Source: an uncultured Mycoplasmatota bacterium
Lineage (GTDB): Bacteria > Bacillota_I > Bacilli_A > RF39 > UBA660
Length of the DNA stretch: 64,000 nt
Assembly (NCBI GenBank): GCA_946402735.1
Contig: CAMIXH010000001.1
Span: 303,175 to 367,174 of the forward strand
Reading direction: 5' to 3'
In this document: positions 33,487-43,420 of the stretch, piece after piece
How positions within the stretch are numbered: the first letter of the stretch is position 1
Layout: the number at the start of each line of letters is the position of its first letter
Notes under the pieces: model-generated
The model's input: the letters and a program-made list of their open reading frames with translations, nothing else
Told to the model about the DNA's origin: nothing
Database searches by the model: none
Position numbers and translations under genes: made by a program

Positions 33487-34638
33487 CTACTTCTTTACAT
33501 TGATTTCTAATAACTTACTCTTTAATTCTTTTTCTAATGTTTCTAATTCTTTTTCGCTTTCTTGTCTCTTTACACGACCTTGTTCATGAATTTCAACAAC
33601 TTTATTTAATGTTTCAATTATATCTGCATTTGTTTTTCTTAATGTTTCAATATCTACAATAGCTCTTTCAGATTCTTTAGCAATTTCAATTGAACCTTGT
33701 TTTAAAGTTTCACTATTCTTCTTAAGCATATCATTAGTAAGTTCACTAACTGCTTTTTGACTTTCAAGTGCTACTTTAGCTCTATTAATTCCAAGAGCAA
33801 GAACCATTTGATTCTTCCATAGAGGAATTGTATTTGTAATTGAACTTTGAATCTTTTCAACTAGTTCTGCTTCGTTACTTTGAAGTAATCTAATTTGTGG
33901 TGCCATTTGAATAGAAATTAATCTTGTAGTCTTTAAGTCATAGATTTTCTTTTCAAATCTATTAATAATATTTCTCATATCATTAACTTTTTGAATATCT
34001 AATTGTTCTCCAGATTCTTGAGCTTTCTTTTCTAATTCTGGAAGTGTTACATTTTTAAGTTCTTCAATTTTCTTTTCACCAGCAATAATGTATAGAGATA
34101 CTTCTTTAAAGTATTCTAGGTTCTTTTCATACATAGTATCGAATGTAGCAATATCTCTAATCATATTCATTCTTTGTTTTTCAAGACTTCCTTCAATAGA
34201 ATCTACATTCTTTTCTACTTTGTTATATCTAGCTATTAATTTATTGATTTCTTTCTTAACACTTGAGAACATTTTCTCAATAACGTTCATATGTTGAGAA
34301 TCAACTACTGCTTTATCAAATGATTTTAACTCAGCTACTAATTTAGCAAGGCTATCTCCTACTTCACCAGTATCTTTAGTTCTAACTCCTTCTAAAACTT
34401 CATCTGAGAATTTAGAAATTTTATTTTGAGCAGCAGATCCATATTCTAATATTTGAGTATTATCATATACATCTATTTTTTGATTAAATTCTTCAATAGC
34501 ATCTTTCTCTTCTTGAGTAAGTAAATCATAATTTAATGAGTCTTCAATTTTTTCTTCAGTTACTTTTTCTTCAGTAGTAACTAATTTTTCAACCTTTTTA
34601 TCCTCTTTGTTATAACTAACTTTTAATTCATTCATCAT
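33487..34638 (-). CDS. TelA/KlaA-family toxic anion resistance protein
   Basis: 383 residues, typical length. Almost entirely alpha-helical and charged, with long coiled-coil stretches (about 90-250). The region KIYDLKTTRLISIQMAPQIRLLQSNEAELVEKIQSSITNTIPLWKNQMVLAL is a recognisable TelA signature. TelA proteins were linked to tellurite and other toxic anion resistance, but their mechanism is unknown. No membrane segment. The first of two adjacent ATGs has GGAGG 9 bases upstream. TelA with XpaC recalls xpaC-yaaN of B. subtilis. Fourth gene of the operon. Confidence 0.9.
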   Translation of the reverse strand: MMNELKVSYNKEDKKVEKLVTTEEKVTEEKIEDSLNYDLLTQEEKDAIEEFNQKIDVYDNTQILEYGSAAQNKISKFSDEVLEGVRTKDTGEVGDSLAKLVAELKSFDKAVVDSQHMNVIEKMFSSVKKEINKLIARYNKVEKNVDSIEGSLEKQRMNMIRDIATFDTMYEKNLEYFKEVSLYIIAGEKKIEELKNVTLPELEKKAQESGEQLDIQKVNDMRNIINRFEKKIYDLKTTRLISIQMAPQIRLLQSNEAELVEKIQSSITNTIPLWKNQMVLALGINRAKVALESQKAVSELTNDMLKKNSETLKQGSIEIAKESERAIVDIETLRKTNADIIETLNKVVEIHEQGRVKRQESEKELETLEKELKSKLLEINVKK

Positions 34639-34653
34639 TATTTAATTCCTCCC

Positions 34654-35850
34654 TTATTTTAAATAATCGATTAATTTATTATAAGTATCCATCTTTAAAC
34701 TTGTAACAGTACTTGTAATTGATTTTGGAAGTGCAAGTCCTAGAGAAGATACATCATAAACTCCACCGGTAATACCAGTTCTAAATCCATATTTATTAAA
34801 TGCTATTTGTTGAATTTCTTCATCATCAAAAGCAGCATATAATTTTTTACCTTCTTCTGTAAATATTGTTAAGCAGTGAGAGTTCCAAATAGTTGGAGAT
34901 GGATATAAAACTCTTATATCTTCTTTTACTTCATTAAATCCTTTTGGATTAGCATTAGCAAAATCAATCATACTCTTTTCATAATCAACTATCATAGGTT
35001 CTCCACCCATACCAGTTTTTAAATATCTTTCAAATAAGTCAGCTGGTGTGTTATTCATATAACCAGATTTTAAATAGAATTTTTTAAGTTTTGCCAAGTT
35101 TGTATTTAAGTCACTATTATTAATATTACCACCACTTAATATTGAAAGTAAAAGTCCATAGTATGTTGCTCCAGGAGAAGATGTAACTGGGTCAGTTGAT
35201 GCTATATTGATATTACCATATAATTCAGTAAGACCAATATCACTCCATTTCTTACCAGCTAATATATAATTCATTAATTTTTCCATACCAGTGATATAGT
35301 AAACACCATCTTCACTCTTAGTAACTATTTTCTCTTTCATTAGAGCGTCTACTACTTTACCCCAGCTATAGATTACTATTGGTGTATTTAGAGTTAATCC
35401 ACCATCTAAAACAGTATATCTATCAGCTTCTTTGGCTTCTTTATTTGGTTGCAATTTATAGTAGTCATAGAATCTTTGGTCAGAAGTAAATAATACATCA
35501 TATTTACTTACTCCAGAAGTATGAATTGTAATATCTTCACCATTATTTATTTTATCCATAATAGTTTGATCTCCAAATCCAACTCTTTCTCTTATTAATG
35601 GCCAAAGAACTGTTTTACCATTACTCCATGAATCATATACAACATTTAATTTGTATTTCTTTCTTAGTATTTCATTTACTCTTTCATCAGCAAGGAAATC
35701 TTCTTTTCCTCCACCAGTTGCTACATATATAGTAGTTAAGTTTTTATCTACTATGTTTATTCCATCTTCACTTGAGAATATTTTATATGCTACAACTCCT
35801 AAAATGATAACTACAAATATTACAATACCTATTATTTGTTTTTTATTCAT
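34654..35850 (-). CDS. Membrane-anchored solute-binding-like protein
   Basis: 398 residues. One N-terminal membrane helix (about 5-24) with no lipobox, then a periplasmic-binding-protein-like fold outside the cell. Segments such as STDPVTSSPGATYYGLLL and GGEPMIVDYEKSMIDF resemble type II oxyanion-binding proteins (molybdate, sulfate or phosphate types). No permease or ATPase partner for an ABC importer is nearby, so it may act as a sensor or structural part. AAGGAGG lies 6 bases before the ATG; the start overlaps the xpaC end by 8 bases. Third gene of the operon. Confidence 0.78.
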   Translation of the reverse strand: MNKKQIIGIVIFVVIILGVVAYKIFSSEDGINIVDKNLTTIYVATGGGKEDFLADERVNEILRKKYKLNVVYDSWSNGKTVLWPLIRERVGFGDQTIMDKINNGEDITIHTSGVSKYDVLFTSDQRFYDYYKLQPNKEAKEADRYTVLDGGLTLNTPIVIYSWGKVVDALMKEKIVTKSEDGVYYITGMEKLMNYILAGKKWSDIGLTELYGNINIASTDPVTSSPGATYYGLLLSILSGGNINNSDLNTNLAKLKKFYLKSGYMNNTPADLFERYLKTGMGGEPMIVDYEKSMIDFANANPKGFNEVKEDIRVLYPSPTIWNSHCLTIFTEEGKKLYAAFDDEEIQQIAFNKYGFRTGITGGVYDVSSLGLALPKSITSTVTSLKMDTYNKLIDYLK

Positions 35851-36466
35851 TTTTATCCTCCTTAATTAATTCTATATCATTAAATCCATCACTTTTCAAG
35901 ATATTATTTAATACTTTCATATCTGTTTCTACATTTTCAATATCAGAACTATATAAATTATTAAGTATCTTTTTAAATGATCTATTTATTTCACTTAATG
36001 ATTCTTTAGCTTTTTTATAAAATTCTTTAACTTCCTTACTTGATAAATTTTGATTTTCAATTTCATCATATTTATTTATTATACCAACTGTTATTGGTAA
36101 ATAGTAAGTAAAGAATTTTTCAGTTCTTTTAATTTTCTTTTTATCTTTTTCTACTGAATCAATTATCTTTGTTGTTGTATCACCTATTTCATTTAAATAT
36201 AATTTTAAATCAGTATCATCAATTTTACTAATTTTACTAATTATAAATTTAACTTTATTTCTAGCATCTTTTATTACTTGCTCTATGTTTTTTTCATCTA
36301 CTTTATCAAATACCAGTAGTGGTGCACTACTCATAAGTAACTCTCCACCTACGAAAGCACCCGCTCCAACAAGTATAGCTGGTATTAATGGAATACCAAG
36401 TGTTAAATATGAAAGTGTAAATAAACCTCCACCAATAATACCAGATATTATTTCTTTGTTTTTCAT
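35843..36466 (-). CDS. XpaC-family membrane protein
   Basis: 207 residues from ATG 36466. An in-frame ATG at 36502 lies inside the upstream gene; the later start sits 1 base after the upstream stop and suits translational coupling. Two hydrophobic stretches at about residues 5-45 (IISGIIGGGLFTLSYLTLGIPLIPAILVGAGAFVGGELL) are followed by a charged helical region, the pattern of XpaC (named for 5-bromo-4-chloroindolyl phosphate hydrolysis in Bacillus). The biochemical role is unknown. XpaC next to TelA is conserved in Firmicutes. Second gene of the operon. Confidence 0.8.
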   Translation of the reverse strand: MKNKEIISGIIGGGLFTLSYLTLGIPLIPAILVGAGAFVGGELLMSSAPLLVFDKVDEKNIEQVIKDARNKVKFIISKISKIDDTDLKLYLNEIGDTTTKIIDSVEKDKKKIKRTEKFFTYYLPITVGIINKYDEIENQNLSSKEVKEFYKKAKESLSEINRSFKKILNNLYSSDIENVETDMKVLNNILKSDGFNDIELIKEDKNE

Positions 36467-36467
36467 T

Positions 36468-38096
36468 TTAATTGTAGCCTCTAACTTTCTTAAATGCTTC
36501 AACTAAACTTGTTTTTCCATCAAATACTTTTCCATTAGTTAAATTAGAAATTTGTTTTAATTCATATTCATCAGCATTACCAAATGTAATACTATAAATT
36601 GGAATTTCTCTATTTATGTCTCTATATTTATTTTGTAAAGATATATAAGTTCCTACATTAGCCATTCCATCAGTCATTAATATTACAGATGTTACATATT
36701 TATTTGAATCTTCTTTTGATAAGATATCTAATGCTTTTATTGCTGCTGGATACAAAGCAGTTGATCCATTAGGTTGTAAATTTTCAATTTTTTGTAAAAC
36801 ATCTTCTTTAGTTAAATTACTTGATGTTGACCACTGAGCTAAAATATCACTTCCAAAAGGAATAACATCTATTTTATCTCTTTCGCTAAAACTAATTAAT
36901 ATATCTGCTTCAGTTAATATATATTTCATAGCATTTCTAAGTTCTTTAATACCATTTCCATACATACTACCTGAATAATCTAAGCAAAATACTACATGTA
37001 CTGGTTTTCTTAGTTCAATTTGATATAAAGTTAAAGCTTCTTTTATAACTGCCATGCTTGGATATTTAATAGGAGTTATATAAGTAGTTGTATTAATACC
37101 CCAATTAGGATTGAATACATCTTTTGGTGCATTTTCATTAATACCACCATACCAAGTTCTTCTACCATTTTGTAGTAAAACAGTTTGTCCTTCATCACTT
37201 AGTAAGTATTCTTGTAATTTTAAGAAGTTTTCTTTTTTAGCTTCATTCTTATTATCTATATATACAAATGGACTATCAGATATTGCAACTCCATCTACTG
37301 GATATATTGCATATAATGTTTCTTTTCCTTCTTTTTCTAATTGTTTATTAATATTGATAATTGATGATTCATAAGTAAATGCAGCATCATAATCTCCATT
37401 AATAAATGATGTTTCTAAGAAATCTTCATCTCCACTTGTTCTTGTGATTCCTTCAAAGAATTTCTTTAACTCTTTCTTTAAGTTTTCATTTTTTAGATCA
37501 CTTGATTTTAATACTTCAGGACTTCCTGCTAAGTTATATAAAACTTCTAAATAAGCAGAAGCACCACTATTAGTAAGAGTTGGATTACCCATACTAAACT
37601 TTAATTCCCCAGTTTTAACTTTATTTAGAATATCTTTAGTATATATTTTCTTTCCAACAAATCCTAGTTCTTTTGCTTTAGATTCTTTAATACCGAATAC
37701 TACAGGAGTAATACTAGTACTTCTTAAATTGCTAGTCTTAACAGAAGAATCAAGCATACTTAACCAAATTGAATTAGAAATTAATACAGCATCATACTTT
37801 TCACCAGAATTAAGTTTATCTACTACGCTTAATGTATCAGTATAAGTAATAGTAATATCTATATTATTCTTCTTGGCAAATTCTTTTATTGATCCATCTA
37901 ATATTTTATTTTCACTACTTGAAATAATACTAAATGTTTTATCATTATAAGTAGGTTTAGAATAATCTTCACCATCATCAATAAAAGAGTTTACTATTCC
38001 TTCTATTATATTTCTACCAATATTAAAAGCAATCAATAATCCAATAATAATAAAGAAAACTTTTACTCCAGTTATACCACTATTATTCTTTTTCAT
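36468..38096 (-). CDS. Solute-binding-like domain fused to a von Willebrand factor A domain
   Basis: 542 residues. Membrane helix at about 11-28, then an extracellular type II binding-protein domain (about 50-345; NPTLTNSGASAYLEVLYNLAG and DYDAAFTYESSI are typical), then a VWA domain (about 364-540). The MIDAS metal site is complete: DYSGS at 373, Thr in NGSTALYPA and Asp in MTDGMAN, so it should bind a divalent metal and a partner protein. First gene of the operon, with GGATGGG-like sequence before the ATG (weak ribosome site, AAGGATGGG). Fusion of a ligand-binding domain with VWA points to sensing or assembly at the cell surface. Confidence 0.87.
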   Translation of the reverse strand: MKKNNSGITGVKVFFIIIGLLIAFNIGRNIIEGIVNSFIDDGEDYSKPTYNDKTFSIISSSENKILDGSIKEFAKKNNIDITITYTDTLSVVDKLNSGEKYDAVLISNSIWLSMLDSSVKTSNLRSTSITPVVFGIKESKAKELGFVGKKIYTKDILNKVKTGELKFSMGNPTLTNSGASAYLEVLYNLAGSPEVLKSSDLKNENLKKELKKFFEGITRTSGDEDFLETSFINGDYDAAFTYESSIININKQLEKEGKETLYAIYPVDGVAISDSPFVYIDNKNEAKKENFLKLQEYLLSDEGQTVLLQNGRRTWYGGINENAPKDVFNPNWGINTTTYITPIKYPSMAVIKEALTLYQIELRKPVHVVFCLDYSGSMYGNGIKELRNAMKYILTEADILISFSERDKIDVIPFGSDILAQWSTSSNLTKEDVLQKIENLQPNGSTALYPAAIKALDILSKEDSNKYVTSVILMTDGMANVGTYISLQNKYRDINREIPIYSITFGNADEYELKQISNLTNGKVFDGKTSLVEAFKKVRGYN

Positions 38097-38163
38097 TTTC
38101 CCATCCTTTCTTAAATTATTATAACCATAAAAATTATATCATTTTTAATATATCATTTCAATT

Positions 38164-38194
38164 AAAAAGAACTTTATTTTTCATAAAGTTCTTT
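38164..38194 (-). terminator. Intrinsic terminator of the 1607-residue protein gene
   Basis: AAAGAACTTTAT and ATAAAGTTCTTT pair around a short loop; the minus strand continues into TTTTT. Confidence 0.88.
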
Positions 38195-38198
38195 CTTT

Positions 38199-41100
38199 TT
38201 ATTTGAAGTTATCTATTGTTATATCAGTCCAGTTACCAACATAATCTTTTTTATTAATTGTTTTATATGCTCTTACTCTATATTTATGAGTTAATTCAGA
38301 ATCATATGACTTAGTAAATTTTAATGATGTTCCTTTTTGAACTCTTTCATATTTTTGAGTATTTGAATCCCAATGATAGAATTCATATCCTGTTGCTTGA
38401 GGTACTTTAGTAACTGTAAGAGTTGGATGATATACAGTTCCTGCTGTATCTACTACAGGAGCTTTTAATCTTGTTGTAGTAACATTAAATGTTGCAAATG
38501 CAGTCCAGTTAATGTCATTATAAGCTCTTACTCTATAATAATATTTCTTATTGTATTTTACATTTTTATCAGTTAATACAATTTCTGTAGAATAATTATA
38601 AGCATATTCATTTGATAATGTTGTCCATTTTTTATTATCTTCAGACTTTTGAATTTGATATCTAGAAGCATCTGGTCTTAATTGAATAGTAATTGTATTT
38701 ACTAAATAATCAGTATTTTTAACAGTTACATCTAGATCATCATTTACTCTAAATCCAGTAACTAAACTTGAATAACCACTATATTTCTTAGCTCTATAAG
38801 TTCTTACTTTGTAGTAACTATTTTTTCCTTCGGCAGCTTTCTTATTTGCGTATTCAGTAGCTGTTGTATTTGCTAATTCTTTACAATTAGCTCCTGCACT
38901 ATTACATTTATAAATATAATATTTTTCAGCTCCTTTAACAGCATCCCAAGATAATCTAACTTCTTGATATCTTTCTGTTGAAGCATATACTTCAGGTACT
39001 CCTAAGAATGAAGCAGTAAGACTTTTAGTTACATATGCAGTCCAGTTAACTCCATTGTAAGCTCTTACTCTATAGTATACTTTCTTATTAAATTTAGCTT
39101 TTTTATCATATACAGTGAATAATTCATCAATATGATCATTATTATCAGCTGGTTCAACTGTCTTTAATAAAGTCCATTTTTTATTATCAGTTGACTTATA
39201 AATTTCATATTTTTTAACGTTTTCTTTATATTTAACTGCAATTTTAACTTTTTGGAATTCACGATTAGCAATTCCTACAGCTAAATTATCATTTAATCTA
39301 ATTCCAACTACTGGATTTGATAATGCACTATATTTTTTAGCTCTATAAGCTTTTACTTTATATGTGTATGTTACATTTTTTCTTCCAGTCTTATCTACAT
39401 AATTAGTTGTTGTACTTGTTCCAAGACTTGAGCATCCTGCACCCTCATCATCACATCTATATACGTAGTACTTTTCAGCACCATTTATTTTACCCCATTT
39501 AACTCTTACTTCTTGATATCTATTTGTAGAAGCTTTAACTACTGGTGTAGCAAGTCTAGCTACTACTTTCTTTAGATCTGTATAATCACTATATACTGAC
39601 TTATTATTTTCATCTTTTCCATAAGCAATTAATTTATAATAATGAGTTGAATAATAAGTTAATTTTGAATGAGTATATGAAGTTGCAGTACCATTATATA
39701 ATAGTTTACAACTACCACCTTCACTATTACATTCACGTAATTGATATCCAGTAGCACCTTTAGCAGCATTCCACTTTAATGTAATTGAATTATATGTGTA
39801 TGTTGCACTTAATACAGGTGTTTCTGGTACGATAGTCCAAGTAAGTACTTTGTCCTCTCTTGTATTATCATCCCATACATATTCATTTTCTCTAAGTGAA
39901 TATCTTACTTGATATGTTCCAATATCAGTTGCTGATTCACCACTTCTTTCAATGAACATATTATTGTAACCATCATCAACTGTTATTTCATCTCCAGTAT
40001 AAACATACTTCTTTTGATATAAAGTTGGTAAATCTACTTTAATAGGTTCATTTGGTTCAGCAAAAATTGTAAAGTCACATGTAGCTACGCCACTATTATA
40101 GTTTGGACTTTCTTCTATTGTAACTCTAACTGTATATTCTCCATATCCAGTAGGTTTTGTTTCAATATATGCACTATCTGGTGCATTTTTATCTTTATAT
40201 TCAATTATATAAGCAGCATCACCTAAGTTACCATTTATTACTGGATTATGAGGATTTTCTCCTACTGTCCATCCTTCCATAGTAACTGTAGGATTAATAT
40301 TTGCTTTATTAATTGCCCAGTTAATTACTACTGGTTCACTTGTATCATCATTCCATATATAATATGGATTATTTAATGTATAAGTAACACTATAGTTACC
40401 AACATTCATTGCTACATCAGTACCAGATTTTTCCATTGTTCTTCCATCAAATCCAGTTTCTAGACCGATGTCTCTAGCTTCATAAGTGAATTCTGTTACA
40501 CTTGCTGCTGGTTTTTGAACTACTCCTAATGAATGAGCTGTAATTGTAATATTACCATTTATTACAAGTGCTGGAATTGTAAGAACTCCAGTTTGATCAT
40601 TATAACTAAAGTTATCATCAAGTAATAGTAAATCACCTACTTTTACTTGTACAGATACTGGAAGTCTATCTCTAAGTGTTCCAGCTCCTGGTTCCATATC
40701 AGGAATTAATGATAATGTAGTTGTATAATCATTTTCACCATTAGTTTCAAATATTTCACCACTATGTCTTAATCCAGTTAAATTGAATTGAACAGTATAT
40801 AATTGTTGAGGTTCTGGTTTAACAATAGTAATTGCTATTGCATATGAAGTAGAACCTGCTACTTGCATTTCAACTTCAGCATTAACCTCTCCACCATTAC
40901 TTCTAGTTTTATTTCCATTTGCATCAGTTACAACAACTGAAGTAACTTGATATCCTTCTGCAAATGTTGGACTAATTCTAATAGTATTATTATTATCACT
41001 AGTTATATATCCTGTAACTGTATTACCACTAGCTTGTAATGTACTATTATTTATAGAAACTGCTTCTAATCCTTGAGGACTATTATATGTTACTGTTATA

Positions 41101-43022
41101 GTTCCTTCTAATTGAGTCCATTTAGCATAAATAGTTTTATCACTATTCATTAAAATTGATGTAATAGGACTTCCATTGAAATCACTATTATCATACCAAC
41201 CATCAAATCTATATCCTCCTCTATCAGGACGAGCTTCGATTTGGAAAGTAGAACCGGCAACTAGATTTGTTTCTGGATCATAATGTATATCACATCCAGT
41301 ATTATATGTTAATGTATAAGTAGTTTCTACTACTTCCTCAGTATTTACTTGAATATTATATGAAGTTGATCCAGCAACTTGGATTGTAATATCTTCTCCT
41401 GCAGCACCAGGTCCACCTGGATATTCAATACTATTTGCATCAGTCACAGTTACTGAATTAATTTTATAGTTATCTTGTACTTCAATAGTTAATATATTTG
41501 AATTTGTATTATCAATATAACCAGTTTCAGTATCACCTACAACAGTTACATTATTTAATTTAATACCTGTTATACCAGATGCATGATTATGTGTTATTGC
41601 TATAGATCCAGTTATAGGAGTCCATTTAGCATATACAGTTTTATTACTATTTAAAGTAATTTCTTTTATTGGATTTCCTATTAATGAATTACTTTCATAC
41701 CATCCATCAAATTTATAATTTTGTTTAACTGGAGTATAATTATTTAAATTTATAGTAGTTCCTGCTGGTTGGTTTTCTAATGTAGGAATACTACTTCCAC
41801 CATTTGTGCTAAAAGTTAAAGAATATACTTTAGTAAATGTTACATTTATTGTTGAATTTTGAGTAATTTGAATTGTTTCATTATCTTCAACTTGATTTCC
41901 GTTTATTGTAATAGTTGGTAAATAACCAGTTCCCCAAGCATGAACTGAAATATTTGCTTGATTTCCATTTATAATTATTTTTCCATTTGTAAGTACTCCT
42001 GTAAAATCATTTCCATTGATATTTACTCGACATACACCATCTTGAAATTCAAATATTCCTGATCCATATCCAGTATAACCGTTAACAGTTACTTCAATTG
42101 TACTAGGTGTTTGTGCTTCAGGAATTGTAACACTATAACCATAGAATATAACATCATCTCCAACTACTGTAGCATTTTGATTTGCTCCTTCATATATTAA
42201 ATCATATGCAGTACCGTTTAATATAATTGTAGATGCATTAGCAATTGAAAAGTTTTCTTGTGGTCTAATTGTTACTCTATATTGATAAGTATTACCAGCT
42301 TCAAATGTTACAACTGGGTTTTGATTACTATCTACAAATACTTCAGCAGGAACAATATATTTATTTGATTCTAATGTTGATGCAGAGTATTCTGGTTCAT
42401 CTCCTGCAACATAGTCTAATGTAGCACTTCCAACTTTTAATGTATTAACAACATTAGGACCACCTGTATGAATAACATTTACTTTAATTACCACTTCCAT
42501 ACCAGTAGTATATCCTGTAAAATCAGGTAAATCAGGTGATTCATATACTCTAACACTATCTACTGGTACACCATTGAATGTTACTTCTTCAGTAGTTATA
42601 TTTTCATCAAACACATAAATATTTGGATAATTTATTTCAGTATCAGAATTTAGTTTAATGTGTCCGTATAAGAATAAACTATTTTCTAATGAAGAATTAC
42701 TATCAATAAATTCATCATTATCATCATACCAAGTTACTTCAGCTGGATAGTATTCATCAGTTAAATAGGAACTATCACTTAGCCAACTACTTGGAAGACT
42801 TTGATTAGAATTGATTGATGAAGTAATATTTTCATTTTCAAGTGAAACATTATATATTGTAGTAGTTGTTATTTCCTCCTCTTCTGGCTCTTCGTCTAAA
42901 GCATACACCTTTAAATCAAATAAAGATGCTACTGTATTACTTGGAATTATAGTGCCAATATAACCAAGTAAGAATACAATTAAGAAAGATATATTAATTA
43001 TCTTCCTAATTTTTTTAGTCAT
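38199..43022 (-). CDS. Very large secreted repeat protein (InlB-type and FN3-like repeats)
   Basis: 1607 residues from ATG 43022. AGGAGG lies 7 bases upstream, and the alternative ATG at 43040 precedes and overlaps that site. A signal peptide (about 1-35, ending near SNTVAS or VYA) is followed by beta-rich modules. Two InlB-type (Listeria-Bacteroides) repeats, with FDGWYESN-KTVYAKWT and FDGWYDNS-KTIYAKWT landmarks, lie at about 410-490 and 590-660. MBG/YDG-like modules (NVGNYSVTYTLNN, DIGTYQVRYSL) lie at about 850-1120. About six FN3-like repeats fill the last 500 residues, alternating YRVRAYN and YKVRTYRAKK motifs. There is no LPXTG or membrane anchor at the end, so it is released or held by partners. 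Probably an adhesin or matrix protein. Confidence 0.87.
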   Translation of the reverse strand: MTKKIRKIINISFLIVFLLGYIGTIIPSNTVASLFDLKVYALDEEPEEEEITTTTIYNVSLENENITSSINSNQSLPSSWLSDSSYLTDEYYPAEVTWYDDNDEFIDSNSSLENSLFLYGHIKLNSDTEINYPNIYVFDENITTEEVTFNGVPVDSVRVYESPDLPDFTGYTTGMEVVIKVNVIHTGGPNVVNTLKVGSATLDYVAGDEPEYSASTLESNKYIVPAEVFVDSNQNPVVTFEAGNTYQYRVTIRPQENFSIANASTIILNGTAYDLIYEGANQNATVVGDDVIFYGYSVTIPEAQTPSTIEVTVNGYTGYGSGIFEFQDGVCRVNINGNDFTGVLTNGKIIINGNQANISVHAWGTGYLPTITINGNQVEDNETIQITQNSTINVTFTKVYSLTFSTNGGSSIPTLENQPAGTTINLNNYTPVKQNYKFDGWYESNSLIGNPIKEITLNSNKTVYAKWTPITGSIAITHNHASGITGIKLNNVTVVGDTETGYIDNTNSNILTIEVQDNYKINSVTVTDANSIEYPGGPGAAGEDITIQVAGSTSYNIQVNTEEVVETTYTLTYNTGCDIHYDPETNLVAGSTFQIEARPDRGGYRFDGWYDNSDFNGSPITSILMNSDKTIYAKWTQLEGTITVTYNSPQGLEAVSINNSTLQASGNTVTGYITSDNNNTIRISPTFAEGYQVTSVVVTDANGNKTRSNGGEVNAEVEMQVAGSTSYAIAITIVKPEPQQLYTVQFNLTGLRHSGEIFETNGENDYTTTLSLIPDMEPGAGTLRDRLPVSVQVKVGDLLLLDDNFSYNDQTGVLTIPALVINGNITITAHSLGVVQKPAASVTEFTYEARDIGLETGFDGRTMEKSGTDVAMNVGNYSVTYTLNNPYYIWNDDTSEPVVINWAINKANINPTVTMEGWTVGENPHNPVINGNLGDAAYIIEYKDKNAPDSAYIETKPTGYGEYTVRVTIEESPNYNSGVATCDFTIFAEPNEPIKVDLPTLYQKKYVYTGDEITVDDGYNNMFIERSGESATDIGTYQVRYSLRENEYVWDDNTREDKVLTWTIVPETPVLSATYTYNSITLKWNAAKGATGYQLRECNSEGGSCKLLYNGTATSYTHSKLTYYSTHYYKLIAYGKDENNKSVYSDYTDLKKVVARLATPVVKASTNRYQEVRVKWGKINGAEKYYVYRCDDEGAGCSSLGTSTTTNYVDKTGRKNVTYTYKVKAYRAKKYSALSNPVVGIRLNDNLAVGIANREFQKVKIAVKYKENVKKYEIYKSTDNKKWTLLKTVEPADNNDHIDELFTVYDKKAKFNKKVYYRVRAYNGVNWTAYVTKSLTASFLGVPEVYASTERYQEVRLSWDAVKGAEKYYIYKCNSAGANCKELANTTATEYANKKAAEGKNSYYKVRTYRAKKYSGYSSLVTGFRVNDDLDVTVKNTDYLVNTITIQLRPDASRYQIQKSEDNKKWTTLSNEYAYNYSTEIVLTDKNVKYNKKYYYRVRAYNDINWTAFATFNVTTTRLKAPVVDTAGTVYHPTLTVTKVPQATGYEFYHWDSNTQKYERVQKGTSLKFTKSYDSELTHKYRVRAYKTINKKDYVGNWTDITIDNFK

Positions 43023-43065
43023 ACGATTTCCTCCTATCATACAATTATTATTATATTATATAAAA

Positions 43066-43087
43066 AAGACAATTTCAAGAATTGTCC
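43066..43087 (-). terminator. Intrinsic terminator of the DUF1294 gene
   Basis: On the minus strand GACAATT and AATTGTC pair around CTTGA-type loop and are followed by TTTTTT; it lies at the stop codon. Confidence 0.8.
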
Positions 43088-43353
43088 TATTTATTTGTTA
43101 TACAAATTATTATTAAAATTATCTCTATTACTGCTAGTATGGGGATTCCATATTTAAATGATGGTTTTAATGTTTTATGCCTAAATATTTTCATTCCAAA
43201 TATTGCACCAATAACACCACCAATTATTGCTAAAAAGAACAAAGTTTTCTCTTTAATTCTATATTTATTCTTAATAGCTTTATATTTATCTATTCCAAAT
43301 ACTATAAAAGTAAATAAATTTATAAATATTAGATAATAAATAATTTCTTTCAT
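43087..43353 (-). CDS. DUF1294 small membrane protein
   Basis: 88 residues. Three hydrophobic helices (about 4-20, 37-55, 70-86) with the DUF1294 signature FGIDKYKA, then LFFLAIIGGVIGAIFGMKIFRHKTLKPSF. Function unknown. The overlapping plus-strand frame of similar length has no family match and is a shadow. GAGGTTAATATG gives a ribosome site. Confidence 0.88.
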   Translation of the reverse strand: MKEIIYYLIFINLFTFIVFGIDKYKAIKNKYRIKEKTLFFLAIIGGVIGAIFGMKIFRHKTLKPSFKYGIPILAVIEIILIIICITNK

Positions 43354-43420
43354 ATTAACCTCTATTTTCTAATTCATTTTATCATAAAAATGTTATAATG
43401 AAAAAGATAGGAGTGAATTT

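Noticed and set aside
34654-38096. ABC importer operon
   Set aside because: Binding-protein-like folds are present, but no permease or importer ATPase gene accompanies them.
43082-43336. Plus-strand ORF opposite DUF1294
   Set aside because: The minus strand encodes a recognisable DUF1294 protein with ribosome site and terminator; the plus frame is a shadow.
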